The notes under the pieces were generated by a model that saw only the letters and a program-made list of their open reading frames with translations, searched no databases and had not been told where the DNA came from. DNA of 64,000 bases from the NCBI GenBank assembly GCA_022483465.1, contig JAKVNF010000002.1, positions 248,001-312,000 of the forward strand. Direction: 5' to 3'. Each line of letters opens with the position of its first letter. Within the stretch, counting starts at the first letter, position 1. Positions 15,085 through 24,039 of this stretch are shown piece after piece. Source of the DNA: Lachnospiraceae bacterium (lineage in GTDB: Bacteria; Bacillota; Clostridia; Lachnospirales; Lachnospiraceae). The position numbers and the translations under genes are program-made.

Positions 15085-15902
15085 GCCTCTACGACAAGTT
15101 GTTCCCGCCGAAGGTCTACACCCTTCCGAACGGGAAACAGGTGGCGAAGAAGCGCTCCAGGGCTCCCCTCTGGACCATCCTCATCATCGCCTTCTGCGCG
15201 CTGTCCGTCAAAGTCACCGGCTTTGACATGTCGGTGCTCGTCAAGCGGGGAAACCAGTTCTGGGTCATCCTGGGGCAGATGTTCCCGCCGGAGACCGCGT
15301 ACCTCCCCAACATCTGGGAGCCGATCTTTGACACGATCAAGATGTCCCTTCTGGGGTCGTTTATCGGCTCGGTACTCTGCATCCCCTTTGCGATGCTGGC
15401 ATCCACAAACGTCTGCAAGAGCAAAGTCGTCGTCTTCCTCATGCGCCTCATGTTCAGTATCGTGAGAACGCTGCCGACGCTGGTCACGGCTCTCATTGCG
15501 ACCTTCATCTTCGGTCTTGGCACCATCGCGGGCACCACCGCCATCGCGGTGTTCTCCTTCTCCTACATCGGCAAGATCCTGTACGAGGAGATCGAGACCG
15601 TGGACATGGGCGCCTTTGAGGCGATGGAGGCCATGGGCGCCACCAAGACCGAGGCCTTCTTCTCCGCCATCATCCCCCAGGTTCTGCCGAGCTACCTGTC
15701 CAACTCCCTCTACAACTTCGAGGGAAATGTCCGGTATGCGGCCATCCTCGGCTATGTCGGTGCCGGCGGTATCGGTCTCATCCTGAACGAGCAGCTGGGC
15801 TGGCGAAGATACGCCAACGTCGGCATGATCCTGATCGTATTGTTCATCACGGTCTTCATCATTGAGACGATCTCGCGGTCCCTGCGCAAGAAGCTGGTCT
15901 AG
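15081..15902 (+). CDS. phnE: Phosphonate-type ABC transporter permease 1
   Basis: 273 aa membrane protein with about six transmembrane helices (e.g. LWTILIIAFCALSVKVTGF and VGMILIVLFITVFIIETIS). The EAA loop for contact with PhnC is EAMEAMGATKTEAFFSAIIP. Overlaps phnC by 4 nt and is followed after 13 nt by a second permease, so the transporter is a heterodimer. AGGGAGGTGTC after the stop serves the next gene. Confidence 0.93.
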   Translation: MSLYDKLFPPKVYTLPNGKQVAKKRSRAPLWTILIIAFCALSVKVTGFDMSVLVKRGNQFWVILGQMFPPETAYLPNIWEPIFDTIKMSLLGSFIGSVLCIPFAMLASTNVCKSKVVVFLMRLMFSIVRTLPTLVTALIATFIFGLGTIAGTTAIAVFSFSYIGKILYEEIETVDMGAFEAMEAMGATKTEAFFSAIIPQVLPSYLSNSLYNFEGNVRYAAILGYVGAGGIGLILNEQLGWRRYANVGMILIVLFITVFIIETISRSLRKKLV

Positions 15903-15915
15903 GGAGGTGTCTTCG

Positions 15916-16725
15916 ATGAATGAACGAATAGAAAAAGCATACGAGAGCCGTCCGAAGAACTGGGTCTACAACCTGAGCATGGCGGTCATCGTCATCTTCC
16001 TGCTCCTCTGGAGTGCCTCCGGCATGGAGTCCTCCGGCACCACCACCAACGGCGGCAAGATGGCCCTGAACATCTTGAACGGCATCGTCCACCCGGATAA
16101 GGACCTTCTGTTCAACCTGACGACCAGCGGCGTTCCCTACCTCCTTTTGGAGACGATCTGTATCGCCTTCATGGGCACCGTGGTGGGCGCCATCATTTCG
16201 ATCCCGCTGGCCTTCATCTCGGCCAGCAACCTGACCCCGAAGCCGGTGGCCTTTGTGGGGCGCCTCCTCATCATGGCGATCCGCACCGTGCCCGCCTTCG
16301 TCTACGGCCTGATGTTCATCCGTGTGACGGGACCCGGCGCCTTCGCGGGCCTGATGACGATGTCCCTGACCTCGATCGGCATGATCTCCAAGATGTACAT
16401 CGAGGCCATCGAGGACCTGGACACCAAGATCCTGGAGTCCCTGGACGCCATGGGATGCTCCACCTGGCAGAAGATCCGCTATGGCATTCTGCCCCAGCTC
16501 ATGCCGAACTTCGCCTCCACCGCGATCTACCGCTTTGACATCAACCTCCGGGACGCAACCGTCCTGGGCCTTGTCGGTGCCGGCGGTATCGGCGCGCCGC
16601 TCATCTTTGCGATGAACTCCTATCGCTGGAACGAGGCGGGCGCCATACTGATCGGCCTGGTGGTCCTGGTGCTGATCGTGGAGTGGGTCTCCACGAAGAT
16701 CCGCGTCAAGCTGACGCGGGGATAA
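15916..16725 (+). CDS. phnE: Phosphonate-type ABC transporter permease 2
   Basis: 269 aa. Start at 15916 (MNERIEKAYESRPKNW) has GGGAGG 9 nt upstream; the longer frame from 15862 overlaps the first permease. Transmembrane helices include VYNLSMAVIVIFLLLWSAS and AGAILIGLVVLVLIVEWVS. EAA loop ESLDAMGCSTWQKIRYGILP. Paralog of the preceding permease, sharing the motif RDATVLGLVGAGGIG/RYAAILGYVGAGGIG. Confidence 0.93.
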   Translation: MNERIEKAYESRPKNWVYNLSMAVIVIFLLLWSASGMESSGTTTNGGKMALNILNGIVHPDKDLLFNLTTSGVPYLLLETICIAFMGTVVGAIISIPLAFISASNLTPKPVAFVGRLLIMAIRTVPAFVYGLMFIRVTGPGAFAGLMTMSLTSIGMISKMYIEAIEDLDTKILESLDAMGCSTWQKIRYGILPQLMPNFASTAIYRFDINLRDATVLGLVGAGGIGAPLIFAMNSYRWNEAGAILIGLVVLVLIVEWVSTKIRVKLTRG

Positions 16726-16740
16726 TCGCAGATCATAAAC

Positions 16741-16777
16741 GGCCCGTCCCGGGGTGTCCCCCGGGCGGGCTCTTTTT
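16741..16777 (+). terminator. Terminator after the phn permeases
   Basis: GCCCGTCCCGGGG (16742-16754) pairs with CCCCCGGGCGGGC (16758-16770), then TCTTTTT. It separates the transporter from the nucleotidase gene, which starts 15 nt later, so that gene may depend on partial read-through. Confidence 0.85.
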
Positions 16778-16792
16778 GGAAAGTGACATGTG

Positions 16793-16929
16793 ATGAGTCA
16801 AGAACGCGTGCTGAATCTGATCTTTACCTCCGACACCCACGGCCACCTCTTCCCGGTCAACTACGGGAACGGGGACAAAAAGGCAGGGGGACTCCTTACC
16901 CTTGCAGAGCGCATCCAGAAGATCCCTAA
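16793..16929 (+). pseudogene. 5'-nucleotidase/UshA-family phosphoesterase, N-terminal part
   Basis: Encodes MSQERVLNLIFTSDTHGHLF then PVNYGNGDKKAGGLLTLAER and IQKIPK, where an ISAzo13 element interrupts it (TAA duplicated at 16927-16929 and 20033-20035). SDTHGH holds the first metal ligands (D-x-H). There is no signal peptide, so the enzyme was cytoplasmic, unlike UshA. Removing the insertion gives a 520-aa uninterrupted protein with the part at 20033-21461. Confidence 0.9.
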
Positions 16930-17359
16930 GAAACTGCGCGCAATTAACTCATGCATATTCTACCGGCAATAATTAGCTGGAGCGATGACATAATTCCAGT
17001 CTCCCCGAAACGTATTACGAATGATGTTCACTTGTCCCAGCTCCTCATCTGTGACCTTGATCCCAGTCTTGTACGTACCGGAATCAAGCCCGCATTTGAT
17101 CACAAGACCTTTTTCTGTTGTTGTATTCGCTATAAGGTTTATGATGATCGCCAGTGTTTCCAACGGCCTGCCGCGCCAGTTTTTGCTGATCTGGCTGAAC
17201 ATGCGGTGCTCAATCTTGTTCCATTTTGATGTTCCTGGTGGAAAGTGGGAAACCTCTATCGGAATACCTATCTCGTTTACGAGCTTTTGCAATTCGACCT
17301 TAAACAGGCGATTACGGCTTCCGTTGCTGCCGCCACCGTCTGCTGTGATATAAAGCTTA
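16930..17359 (-). repeat. 430-bp ISAzo13 3' segment, tandem copy 1 (transposase C-terminal fragment)
   Basis: Contains the last 131 codons of the transposase (KLYITADGGGSNGSRN to APANYCR, stop at 16960), cut at TTA (17357-17359) before the next copy begins. Includes the second D and the E of the catalytic triad but not the first D, so it cannot be active. Identical, as far as I compared, to 17360-17789 and to 17790-18219. Confidence 0.92.
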
Positions 17360-17789
17360 GAAACTGCGCGCAATTAACTCATGCATATTCTACCGGCAAT
17401 AATTAGCTGGAGCGATGACATAATTCCAGTCTCCCCGAAACGTATTACGAATGATGTTCACTTGTCCCAGCTCCTCATCTGTGACCTTGATCCCAGTCTT
17501 GTACGTACCGGAATCAAGCCCGCATTTGATCACAAGACCTTTTTCTGTTGTTGTATTCGCTATAAGGTTTATGATGATCGCCAGTGTTTCCAACGGCCTG
17601 CCGCGCCAGTTTTTGCTGATCTGGCTGAACATGCGGTGCTCAATCTTGTTCCATTTTGATGTTCCTGGTGGAAAGTGGGAAACCTCTATCGGAATACCTA
17701 TCTCGTTTACGAGCTTTTGCAATTCGACCTTAAACAGGCGATTACGGCTTCCGTTGCTGCCGCCACCGTCTGCTGTGATATAAAGCTTA
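17360..17789 (-). repeat. 430-bp ISAzo13 3' segment, tandem copy 2
   Basis: Exact tandem repeat of the preceding segment; transposase fragment stops at 17390. It begins with the terminal repeat GAAACTGCGCG at 17360, directly after the TTA of copy 1, and ends at TTA 17787-17789, directly before the complete copy. An assembly artefact of repeated sequence is possible and should be excluded with long reads. Confidence 0.9.
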
Positions 17790-19124
17790 GAAACTGCGCG
17801 CAATTAACTCATGCATATTCTACCGGCAATAATTAGCTGGAGCGATGACATAATTCCAGTCTCCCCGAAACGTATTACGAATGATGTTCACTTGTCCCAG
17901 CTCCTCATCTGTGACCTTGATCCCAGTCTTGTACGTACCGGAATCAAGCCCGCATTTGATCACAAGACCTTTTTCTGTTGTTGTATTCGCTATAAGGTTT
18001 ATGATGATCGCCAGTGTTTCCAACGGCCTGCCGCGCCAGTTTTTGCTGATCTGGCTGAACATGCGGTGCTCAATCTTGTTCCATTTTGATGTTCCTGGTG
18101 GAAAGTGGGAAACCTCTATCGGAATACCTATCTCGTTTACGAGCTTTTGCAATTCGACCTTAAACAGGCGATTACGGCTTCCGTTGCTGCCGCCACCGTC
18201 TGCTGTGATATAAAGCTTAGTTGCATTTGGATACCGCGTTTTGCCCATTTCCTCCCACCACATACGTATGGAGGCTACCGCAAATTCTGCAGTATCTGAT
18301 GTGATACCAACATTTACGAAACCTTCGTTTTGTGAGAGATCATAAACACCATATGGAATTGCCTTGCCTTTCTCAGGCAGCGGAAAATCGTGATCCAATA
18401 CCTGTGTAGGGCTGCTTTTTGGAGCATATTCGGCACCATTGTTCTTGAAATTGCCAATGTTTTCCTTCTTCTTACAGTCGATGGAAATCACTGGTTCATC
18501 GTTAGTCATGTAGGCCAGGCAGGTCTCATTGATATGTCTGAATTGGGCATCCCGATCCGGCGATGGCTCACCAACCTGCTTGTTTTTCTGATTCTGTTGC
18601 AGGCTGTACCCATTTACGGCCAGTAACTCGCGGACCGAAGTAGGGCCGATCTGATATCCCTGCTCTGTGAGCTCCTGAGCCAGATGCCGTGTACTTTTGG
18701 ATGTCCAGAGAAGAGGAGTTTCGGGATTGCCATAGCTGTCGTTCTCTACCAGCTTCAGCAGAGCCTCTTCAATACCGGGTTGAGATTCCGTAATTGGTTT
18801 TCTTCCGGCACCCTTTTTACGGATGCGTCCGGAATCCTCCTGCTGGATTTCACGATCAGCCTCTGGATTCCCGGAATGAATTTCCCTCAATCCAGCGGCT
18901 ATCGTATTCCTGTTCGCACCTGATAACTGGCTGACTTTTGAAATGCCACCGCGTCCGAGGGACTCGGCTTCATAGGCAAGATACTGCCTCCTCTGCTTCT
19001 CATTAAGGAGGGACATGACACCGGTTATTCGCTTTTTAAGGATATCTTCATCGCTCATGCACCCATGATACGAAATGGGAGATGAAATCGCAATATATTG
19101 CTTAATTTATTTACGCGCAGTTCC
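17790..19124 (-). mobile_element. Complete ISAzo13-family element, 1335 bp
   Basis: Terminal inverted repeats GAAACTGCGCGCAATTAACT (17790) and, on the other strand, GGAACTGCGCGTAAATAAAT (from 19124), 16 of 20 positions identical. Flanked by TTA at 17787-17789 and 19125-19127. Carries one intact transposase gene and the 12-bp palindrome GCAATATATTGC near its 5' end. Confidence 0.92.
17820..19058 (-). CDS. ISAzo13-family transposase (intact)
   Basis: 412 aa. Recognised by the family pattern ISIDCKKKENIGNF, DHDFPLPEKGKAIPYGVYDL, ITADGGGSNGSRNRLFK and HFPPGTSKWNKIEHRMFS; likely catalytic residues D194, D287 and E330. N-terminal helix-turn-helix region (GGISKVSQLSGANRNTIAAG, about 37-57) should bind the termini. 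The ATG lies 67 bp inside the 5' terminus; the ribosome binding site is weak. It is the only uninterrupted copy among the elements of this type in the window, so it could have supplied the transposase for the others. Confidence 0.92.
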   Translation of the reverse strand: MSDEDILKKRITGVMSLLNEKQRRQYLAYEAESLGRGGISKVSQLSGANRNTIAAGLREIHSGNPEADREIQQEDSGRIRKKGAGRKPITESQPGIEEALLKLVENDSYGNPETPLLWTSKSTRHLAQELTEQGYQIGPTSVRELLAVNGYSLQQNQKNKQVGEPSPDRDAQFRHINETCLAYMTNDEPVISIDCKKKENIGNFKNNGAEYAPKSSPTQVLDHDFPLPEKGKAIPYGVYDLSQNEGFVNVGITSDTAEFAVASIRMWWEEMGKTRYPNATKLYITADGGGSNGSRNRLFKVELQKLVNEIGIPIEVSHFPPGTSKWNKIEHRMFSQISKNWRGRPLETLAIIINLIANTTTEKGLVIKCGLDSGTYKTGIKVTDEELGQVNIIRNTFRGDWNYVIAPANYCR

Positions 19125-19127
19125 TTA

Positions 19128-19966
19128 GTTGCATTTGGATACCGCGTTTTGCCCATTTCCTCCCACCACATACGTATGGAGGCTACCGCAAATTCTGCAG
19201 TATCTGATGTGATACCAACATTTACGAAACCTTCGTTTTGTGAGAGATCATAAACACCATATGGAATTGCCTTGCCTTTCTCAGGCAGCGGAAAATCGTG
19301 ATCCAATACCTGTGTAGGGCTGCTTTTTGGAGCATATTCGGCACCATTGTTCTTGAAATTGCCAATGTTTTCCTTCTTCTTACAGTCGATGGAAATCACT
19401 GGTTCATCGTTAGTCATGTAGGCCAGGCAGGTCTCATTGATATGTCTGAATTGGGCATCCCGATCCGGCGATGGCTCACCAACCTGCTTGTTTTTCTGAT
19501 TCTGTTGCAGGCTGTACCCATTTACGGCCAGTAACTCGCGGACCGAAGTAGGGCCGATCTGATATCCCTGCTCTGTGAGCTCCTGAGCCAGATGCCGTGT
19601 ACTTTTGGATGTCCAGAGAAGAGGAGTTTCGGGATTGCCATAGCTGTCGTTCTCTACCAGCTTCAGCAGAGCCTCTTCAATACCGGGTTGAGATTCCGTA
19701 ATTGGTTTTCTTCCGGCACCCTTTTTACGGATGCGTCCGGAATCCTCCTGCTGGATTTCACGATCAGCCTCTGGATTCCCGGAATGAATTTCCCTCAATC
19801 CAGCGGCTATCGTATTCCTGTTCGCACCTGATAACTGGCTGACTTTTGAAATGCCACCGCGTCCGAGGGACTCGGCTTCATAGGCAAGATACTGCCTCCT
19901 CTGCTTCTCATTAAGGAGGGACATGACACCGGTTATTCGCTTTTTAAGGATATCTTCATCGCTCAT
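19128..19966 (-). pseudogene. ISAzo13 transposase, N-terminal fragment of the outer copy
   Basis: First 280 codons (MSDEDILKKRITGV... to YPNAT), interrupted where the nested copy inserted. The open frame continues 23 codons into the terminus of the nested copy (ELRVNKLSNILRF...). Retains the HTH and first catalytic D only. One base in the terminal palindrome (GCAATATATTGA at 20000-20011) differs from the other copies, marking this as a distinct copy. Confidence 0.9.
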
Positions 19967-20032
19967 GCACCCATGATACGAAATGGGAGATGAAATCGCA
20001 ATATATTGATTAATTTATTTACGCGCAGTTCC

Positions 20033-21461
20033 TAAGGATCCTCTGGTGCCAGGAGAGGCCCTGGAGAACACCCTAATCCTCGACGGCGGGGACTCTCTGC
20101 AGGGAACGCCCCTCACCACCTGGTACCTCTCCCACAGGGGGGCGGTCCCGTTCCACCCGGTGGCAGAGGCCTTCAAGGCCTGCGGCCTTTCCTTCTATAC
20201 CCTGGGAAACCACGACTTCAACTTCGGGTATGATGCCCTGAAGGATTACCTTCTCTCGATGAAAGCGGTGTGCGTTGCGGCAAACGTAAAGGATAAGCGC
20301 TCCGAGCTCCCCATCCGATCCTATGTGATCCACACGATGCCGGACGGCCTTAGGGTCGGCATCACCGGCGCCGTCACCGACTGGGTGAACGTCTGGGAGC
20401 AGAAGGAGAACATGACAAGCCTTGTCGTCACGGAGCCGGAGGCGGCCCTTCGGGAAGCGCTGGAGAAGATGAGAGGCCAGTGCGATCTCACGATCGGGAT
20501 CTACCACGGGGGCTTTGAGGAGGACTTTTCCACCGGAAAGAAGCTCTCCAATACCACGGAGAACATCGCCTGCAAAATCATGCGGGACCTTCCCTTCGAC
20601 ATCCTCCTCACCGGCCACCAGCACATGGCGGTCCCCTCCTTCGAGCTTGCCGGCACCCACGCCTGCCAGCCGGTGGACCAGTGCACCTCCTTCTGCTTCC
20701 TACAGGCAAGGGTCACCGATACCGGCGTCTTTGTGACCTCGAAAATCGTCCCCCTGGGGACGGAAGTGGACGAAAAGACGGCAGAGAAGCTCTCCCCCGT
20801 CGAGGCGGCAACCCAGAAGTGGCTCGATGAGCCCGTCGGGGAGCTGGTGACCCCGGTCCCGAAGGAGGAGAAGCTCTCTGCCGCCCTCCACGGGAGCCGG
20901 GTGGCGGCCCTTTTCAACGCGGTGCAGCTATCCCGCACCGGGGCAGACTTTTCCTGCACCTCTCTGGGGAATACGCCCCTTGGCCTTGCAAAAGAGATCT
21001 CCATGCGGGACATCACGAGGATCTATCCCTTTGCCAACACCGTCATGGTGCTGAAGGTAACGAAAGATACGATCCGCGCCTCCCTGGAGCGGGCCGCCTC
21101 CTACCTGGTTTTGCAGGACGGAAAGCCCGCCATCTCCAAGGCCTTCCTGGAGCCCAAAGTCGAGCACTACAACTACGACTTCTGGGCGGGACTCGACTAC
21201 GCTTTCGACCTTCGAAAGCCCGTCGGGGAGCGGGTGGTGCGCCTTCGCACCCTGGACGGCAAGGAGCTCTCGAAAGATCGCACCTACACCCTGGTGACCA
21301 GCAACTACCGGGCGACGGGAACGGGCGGCTACCCGGAAATTGGAAAGAGCCCTGTCATCCAGAGCACCACCGACGAGATGCCGGATCTTCTCGCGGATTA
21401 CCTCCGGAAAAACAGCCCGGTTCGCATCCCCGAGAACGCAAAATTTGCCGTCATCTGGTGA
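20033..21461 (+). pseudogene. 5'-nucleotidase/UshA-family phosphoesterase, main C-terminal part
   Basis: Continues in frame as DPLVPGEALENTLILDGGDS and carries the remaining metallophosphatase motifs: GGDS (Asp bridging ligand), LGNHDFNFG, YHGG and TGHQHMA, then the 5'-nucleotidase C-terminal domain (about 320-490) with GADFSCTSLGNTPLGL and TSNYRATGTGGYPE (substrate stacking region). Lacks the start, so no functional enzyme is expected unless translation restarts. The reading frame is otherwise undamaged, which means the insertion is recent. Position behind phnDCEE suggests it handled the imported phosphorus compound. Confidence 0.9.
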
Positions 21462-21581
21462 CCTTCATCCCGGGCTTTTCCCTCTGGCTCCCGGCGGCCG
21501 CAAGGCTCCTGAAGTAAAAGGCGGGGCAGAGAAGAGCAGCTGAACATGCTGTCCTACATTTCCGTGTGAAAACATCGAACC

Positions 21582-21626
21582 AAAAGTCCGACATCCCCAG
21601 TATTTCCGGGGAGGCCGGACTTTTTT
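21582..21626 (+). terminator. Terminator of the phn-nucleotidase region
   Basis: AAAAGTCCG (21582-21590) pairs with CGGACTTTT (21616-21624), with an inner TCCCC/GGGGA stem, then T-run. Confidence 0.8.
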
Positions 21627-21743
21627 GCTGCGCATTTGGAGAAGGGCCATGCTTTGTTCGGGCCGCCGTTGACTTGGGCTGCATGCACGCTTGTAGGACA
21701 AAAGTTCCGATTTGATGACACCTTCCGGATTAGATTCAGAAAA

Positions 21744-21771
21744 TTGTAAAATTAGTATTAATTACTAGTAT
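21744..21771 (+). promoter_or_regulatory. Encapsulin operon promoter with a 7-1-7 dyad
   Basis: TTGTAA (21744-21749), 16-bp spacer, TAGTAT (21766-21771). The spacer holds TAGTATTAATTACTA (21753-21767), a dyad with 6 of 7 pairs about a central base, the geometry of PerR/Fur boxes. Control by peroxide or iron would suit a ferritin-like cargo, but this is inference. Confidence 0.45.
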
Positions 21772-21876
21772 TGTCTTAATTTGTATGGTACGATGGCCTT
21801 ACCAAAAAAACAGAGCAGACGAGGAGAAGCCTCAGTTCTGCTTCACAGGGAGAAAGGGACAAGGAGGCAGCAAATC

Positions 21877-22230
21877 ATGTTTGGTAACCCGTTTTCCGCA
21901 AATGTTGAGCGCAAGATGACAAAGGAGGAGCTGGTGCAGGCGATCCGCGCAGACCTCTCCGGGGAGCTGGAGGCGATCTATGGGTATGACGCCCATGTGC
22001 AGGCAACCGATGATCCGGTGGCGAAGGCCGTGCTCTCTGACATCCGCGACGAGGAGAAGGCACATATGGGAGAGCTTCTGACCCTGCTGAAGTACCTGGA
22101 TCCGAAAGAGGGGGATCTGTACGCATCCGGCGAGAGAGAAGTTCTGGAGATGCTGGAAGAGCTCGGGATCCGCCCGGCAGAGATCCCCGGCACCGACAGC
22201 GCGACTGTGGGAAGCATGAAGGAGGAATGA
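21877..22230 (+). CDS. Encapsulated ferritin-like protein (encapsulin cargo)
   Basis: 117 aa, start at 21877 with AAGGAGG 9 nt upstream. Two-helix ferritin-like domain: ELVQAIRADLSGELEAIYGY and VAKAVLSDIRDEEKAHMGEL carry the Glu and E-x-x-H iron ligands of the EncFtn family, which forms annular decamers and oxidises Fe(II). The C-terminus DSATVGSMKEE contains TVGSMK, close to the known encapsulin cargo-loading peptide consensus (TVGSL-[KR]), after a flexible linker. It is 3 nt upstream of the shell gene. Role: iron oxidation inside the nanocompartment for storage and oxidative-stress protection. Confidence 0.9.
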   Translation: MFGNPFSANVERKMTKEELVQAIRADLSGELEAIYGYDAHVQATDDPVAKAVLSDIRDEEKAHMGELLTLLKYLDPKEGDLYASGEREVLEMLEELGIRPAEIPGTDSATVGSMKEE

Positions 22231-22233
22231 ACT

Positions 22234-23007
22234 ATGGAATTCTTAATGAGAAACGACAGCAGCCTTTCCGAGGAGCAGTGGAAGGCGATTGATGAAAAGA
22301 CCGTCGCCGCTGCCCGCACCGTTTTGATCGGGAGAAGGTTTTTAAATCTCTATGGGCCGCTCGGGGCAGGCGTCCCGGCAGCAGAGGTAACAAAAGACGG
22401 GAAGAAGCAGTACGTGATGCTGCAGGAACTCTCCTCCGACTTTACGCTGCGGTGGAGGGATCTGGAGAGCGCAGAGCGCCTGAATGTGCCGATGACCTAT
22501 TCCGAGGCCGTCTCTGCCGCCGTGGACACGGCGCTAAAGGAGGATTCGCTCCTCTTTCTCGGGGATGCCGAGACCGGTGCGGAAGGGCTTCTTGGCGGCG
22601 CTGGAGAGAAGAGGAAGATGCAGGACTGGGACAAGGAGGAACATGCCTTTGCCGCCGTATCTGCCGGATTGCAGCACATGCTGGAGCATCGCACCTACGG
22701 GTCCAAGGTCCTTGTCACAAGTCCCGATGTCTTTGCCCTGCTGCAGCGGATTCAGCCCGGCACTGGGACGCTCGAGAGTCAGAGAATCCAGGCACTGATC
22801 GAGGGAAAGATCTACCAGAGCCCGGTGCTCCCTGCAAAGACCGCGCTCCTTGTGGCGCCGGATGAGCAGAACATGGACCTTGTGATCGGACAGGATCTCA
22901 TCACCGCCTATCTTGGTTCCTCGGACATGAACCATGATTTCCGGGTCTTTGAGACGGTGCTCCTCAGACTGAAAAATCCGAATGCCGTGGTGGTATATCA
23001 GGGCTGA
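22234..23007 (+). CDS. Encapsulin shell protein (family 1, linocin M18-like)
   Basis: 257 aa HK97-fold shell protein. The N-terminus MEFLMRNDSSLSEEQWKAID then RTVLIGRRFLNLYGPLGAG is the encapsulin signature and forms the cargo-binding pocket with the N-terminal helix. Central P-domain and E-loop region (ALKEDSLLFLGDAETGAEGL) and C-terminal A-domain (LVIGQDLITAYLGSSDMNHD, then FRVFETVLLRLKNPNAVVVY) are complete. GGAGG is 8 nt upstream. Family members assemble 60- or 180-subunit icosahedra. Forms an operon with the ferritin-like cargo; insertion elements begin 14 bp after the stop codon but leave the gene whole. Confidence 0.95.
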   Translation: MEFLMRNDSSLSEEQWKAIDEKTVAAARTVLIGRRFLNLYGPLGAGVPAAEVTKDGKKQYVMLQELSSDFTLRWRDLESAERLNVPMTYSEAVSAAVDTALKEDSLLFLGDAETGAEGLLGGAGEKRKMQDWDKEEHAFAAVSAGLQHMLEHRTYGSKVLVTSPDVFALLQRIQPGTGTLESQRIQALIEGKIYQSPVLPAKTALLVAPDEQNMDLVIGQDLITAYLGSSDMNHDFRVFETVLLRLKNPNAVVVYQG

Positions 23008-23087
23008 TACAAAAAAAGTTAGGAACTGCGCGTAAATAAATTAAGCAATATATTGCGATTTCATCTCCCATTTCGTATCATGGGTGC

Positions 23088-23929
23088 ATGAGCGATGAAG
23101 ATATCCTTAAAAAGCGAATAACCGGTGTCATGTCCCTCCTTAATGAGAAGCAGAGGAGGCAGTATCTTGCCTATGAAGCCGAGTCCCTCGGACGCGGTGG
23201 CATTTCAAAAGTCAGCCAGTTATCAGGTGCGAACAGGAATACGATAGCCGCTGGATTGAGGGAAATTCATTCCGGGAATCCAGAGGCTGATCGTGAAATC
23301 CAGCAGGAGGATTCCGGACGCATCCGTAAAAAGGGTGCCGGAAGAAAACCAATTACGGAATCTCAACCCGGTATTGAAGAGGCTCTGCTGAAGCTGGTAG
23401 AGAACGACAGCTATGGCAATCCCGAAACTCCTCTTCTCTGGACATCCAAAAGTACACGGCATCTGGCTCAGGAGCTCACAGAGCAGGGATATCAGATCGG
23501 CCCTACTTCGGTCCGCGAGTTACTGGCCGTAAATGGGTACAGCCTGCAACAGAATCAGAAAAACAAGCAGGTTGGTGAGCCATCGCCGGATCGGGATGCC
23601 CAATTCAGACATATCAATGAGACCTGCCTGGCCTACATGACTAACGATGAACCAGTGATTTCCATCGACTGTAAGAAGAAGGAAAACATTGGCAATTTCA
23701 AGAACAATGGTGCCGAATATGCTCCAAAAAGCAGCCCTACACAGGTATTGGATCACGATTTTCCGCTGCCTGAGAAAGGCAAGGCAATTTCATATGGTGT
23801 TTATGATCTCTCACAAAACGAAGGTTTCGTAAATGTTGGTATCACATCAGATACTGCAGAATTTGCGGTAGCCTCCATACGTATGTGGTGGGAGGAAATG
23901 GGCAAAACGCGGTATCCAAATGCAACTAA
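23088..23929 (+). pseudogene. ISAzo13 transposase of element A, N-terminal part
   Basis: Codons 1-280 (MSDEDILKK... to YPNAT), broken by element B at TAA (23927-23929), six residues before the second catalytic Asp. The open frame runs on into B as KELTHNKLISWHVINRLL. Joined to 28004-28400 it rebuilds 412 codons without a frameshift. Confidence 0.92.
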
Positions 23930-24018
23930 GGAATTGACACATAATAAATTAATCAGTTGGCACGTAATAAATCGACTGCTATAATAGCCTTATATCTCGG
24001 ATGGGAGGCAGTCGATTC

Positions 24019-24039
24019 ATGGCTTCACCAATATATGAT
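24019..24039 (+). pseudogene. Start of the element B transposase gene
   Basis: ATG with GGGAGG 10 nt upstream encodes MASPIYD, then element C interrupts (ATGAT duplicated at 24035-24039 and 26588-26592). In frame with SDHVDHILSNISVILPYV at 26593. A promoter is likely just upstream (TTGACA at 23934-23939; TATAAT at 23979-23984). Confidence 0.8.

Larger units (their letters stand above)
16930..20032 (-). mobile_element. Self-nested ISAzo13-family cluster inside the nucleotidase gene
   Basis: Outer ends are GAAACTGCGCG (16930) and the complement of GGAACTGCGCG (ending 20032), flanked by TAA on both sides. Order of parts: 430-bp 3' segment (16930-17359), the same 430-bp segment again (17360-17789), one complete 1335-bp copy (17790-19124), TTA duplication, then a 905-bp 5' segment (19128-20032). 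430 + 905 = 1335, so the outermost parts are one copy split after codon 280 of its transposase by an insertion of its own kind. The extra 430-bp piece implies a further self-insertion at the same site followed by loss of one 5' half. Confidence 0.9.

Noticed and set aside
16930-18219. CRISPR-like tandem repeat
   Set aside because: The repeat units are 430-bp insertion-sequence segments with a transposase frame; no short repeats or spacers anywhere in the window.
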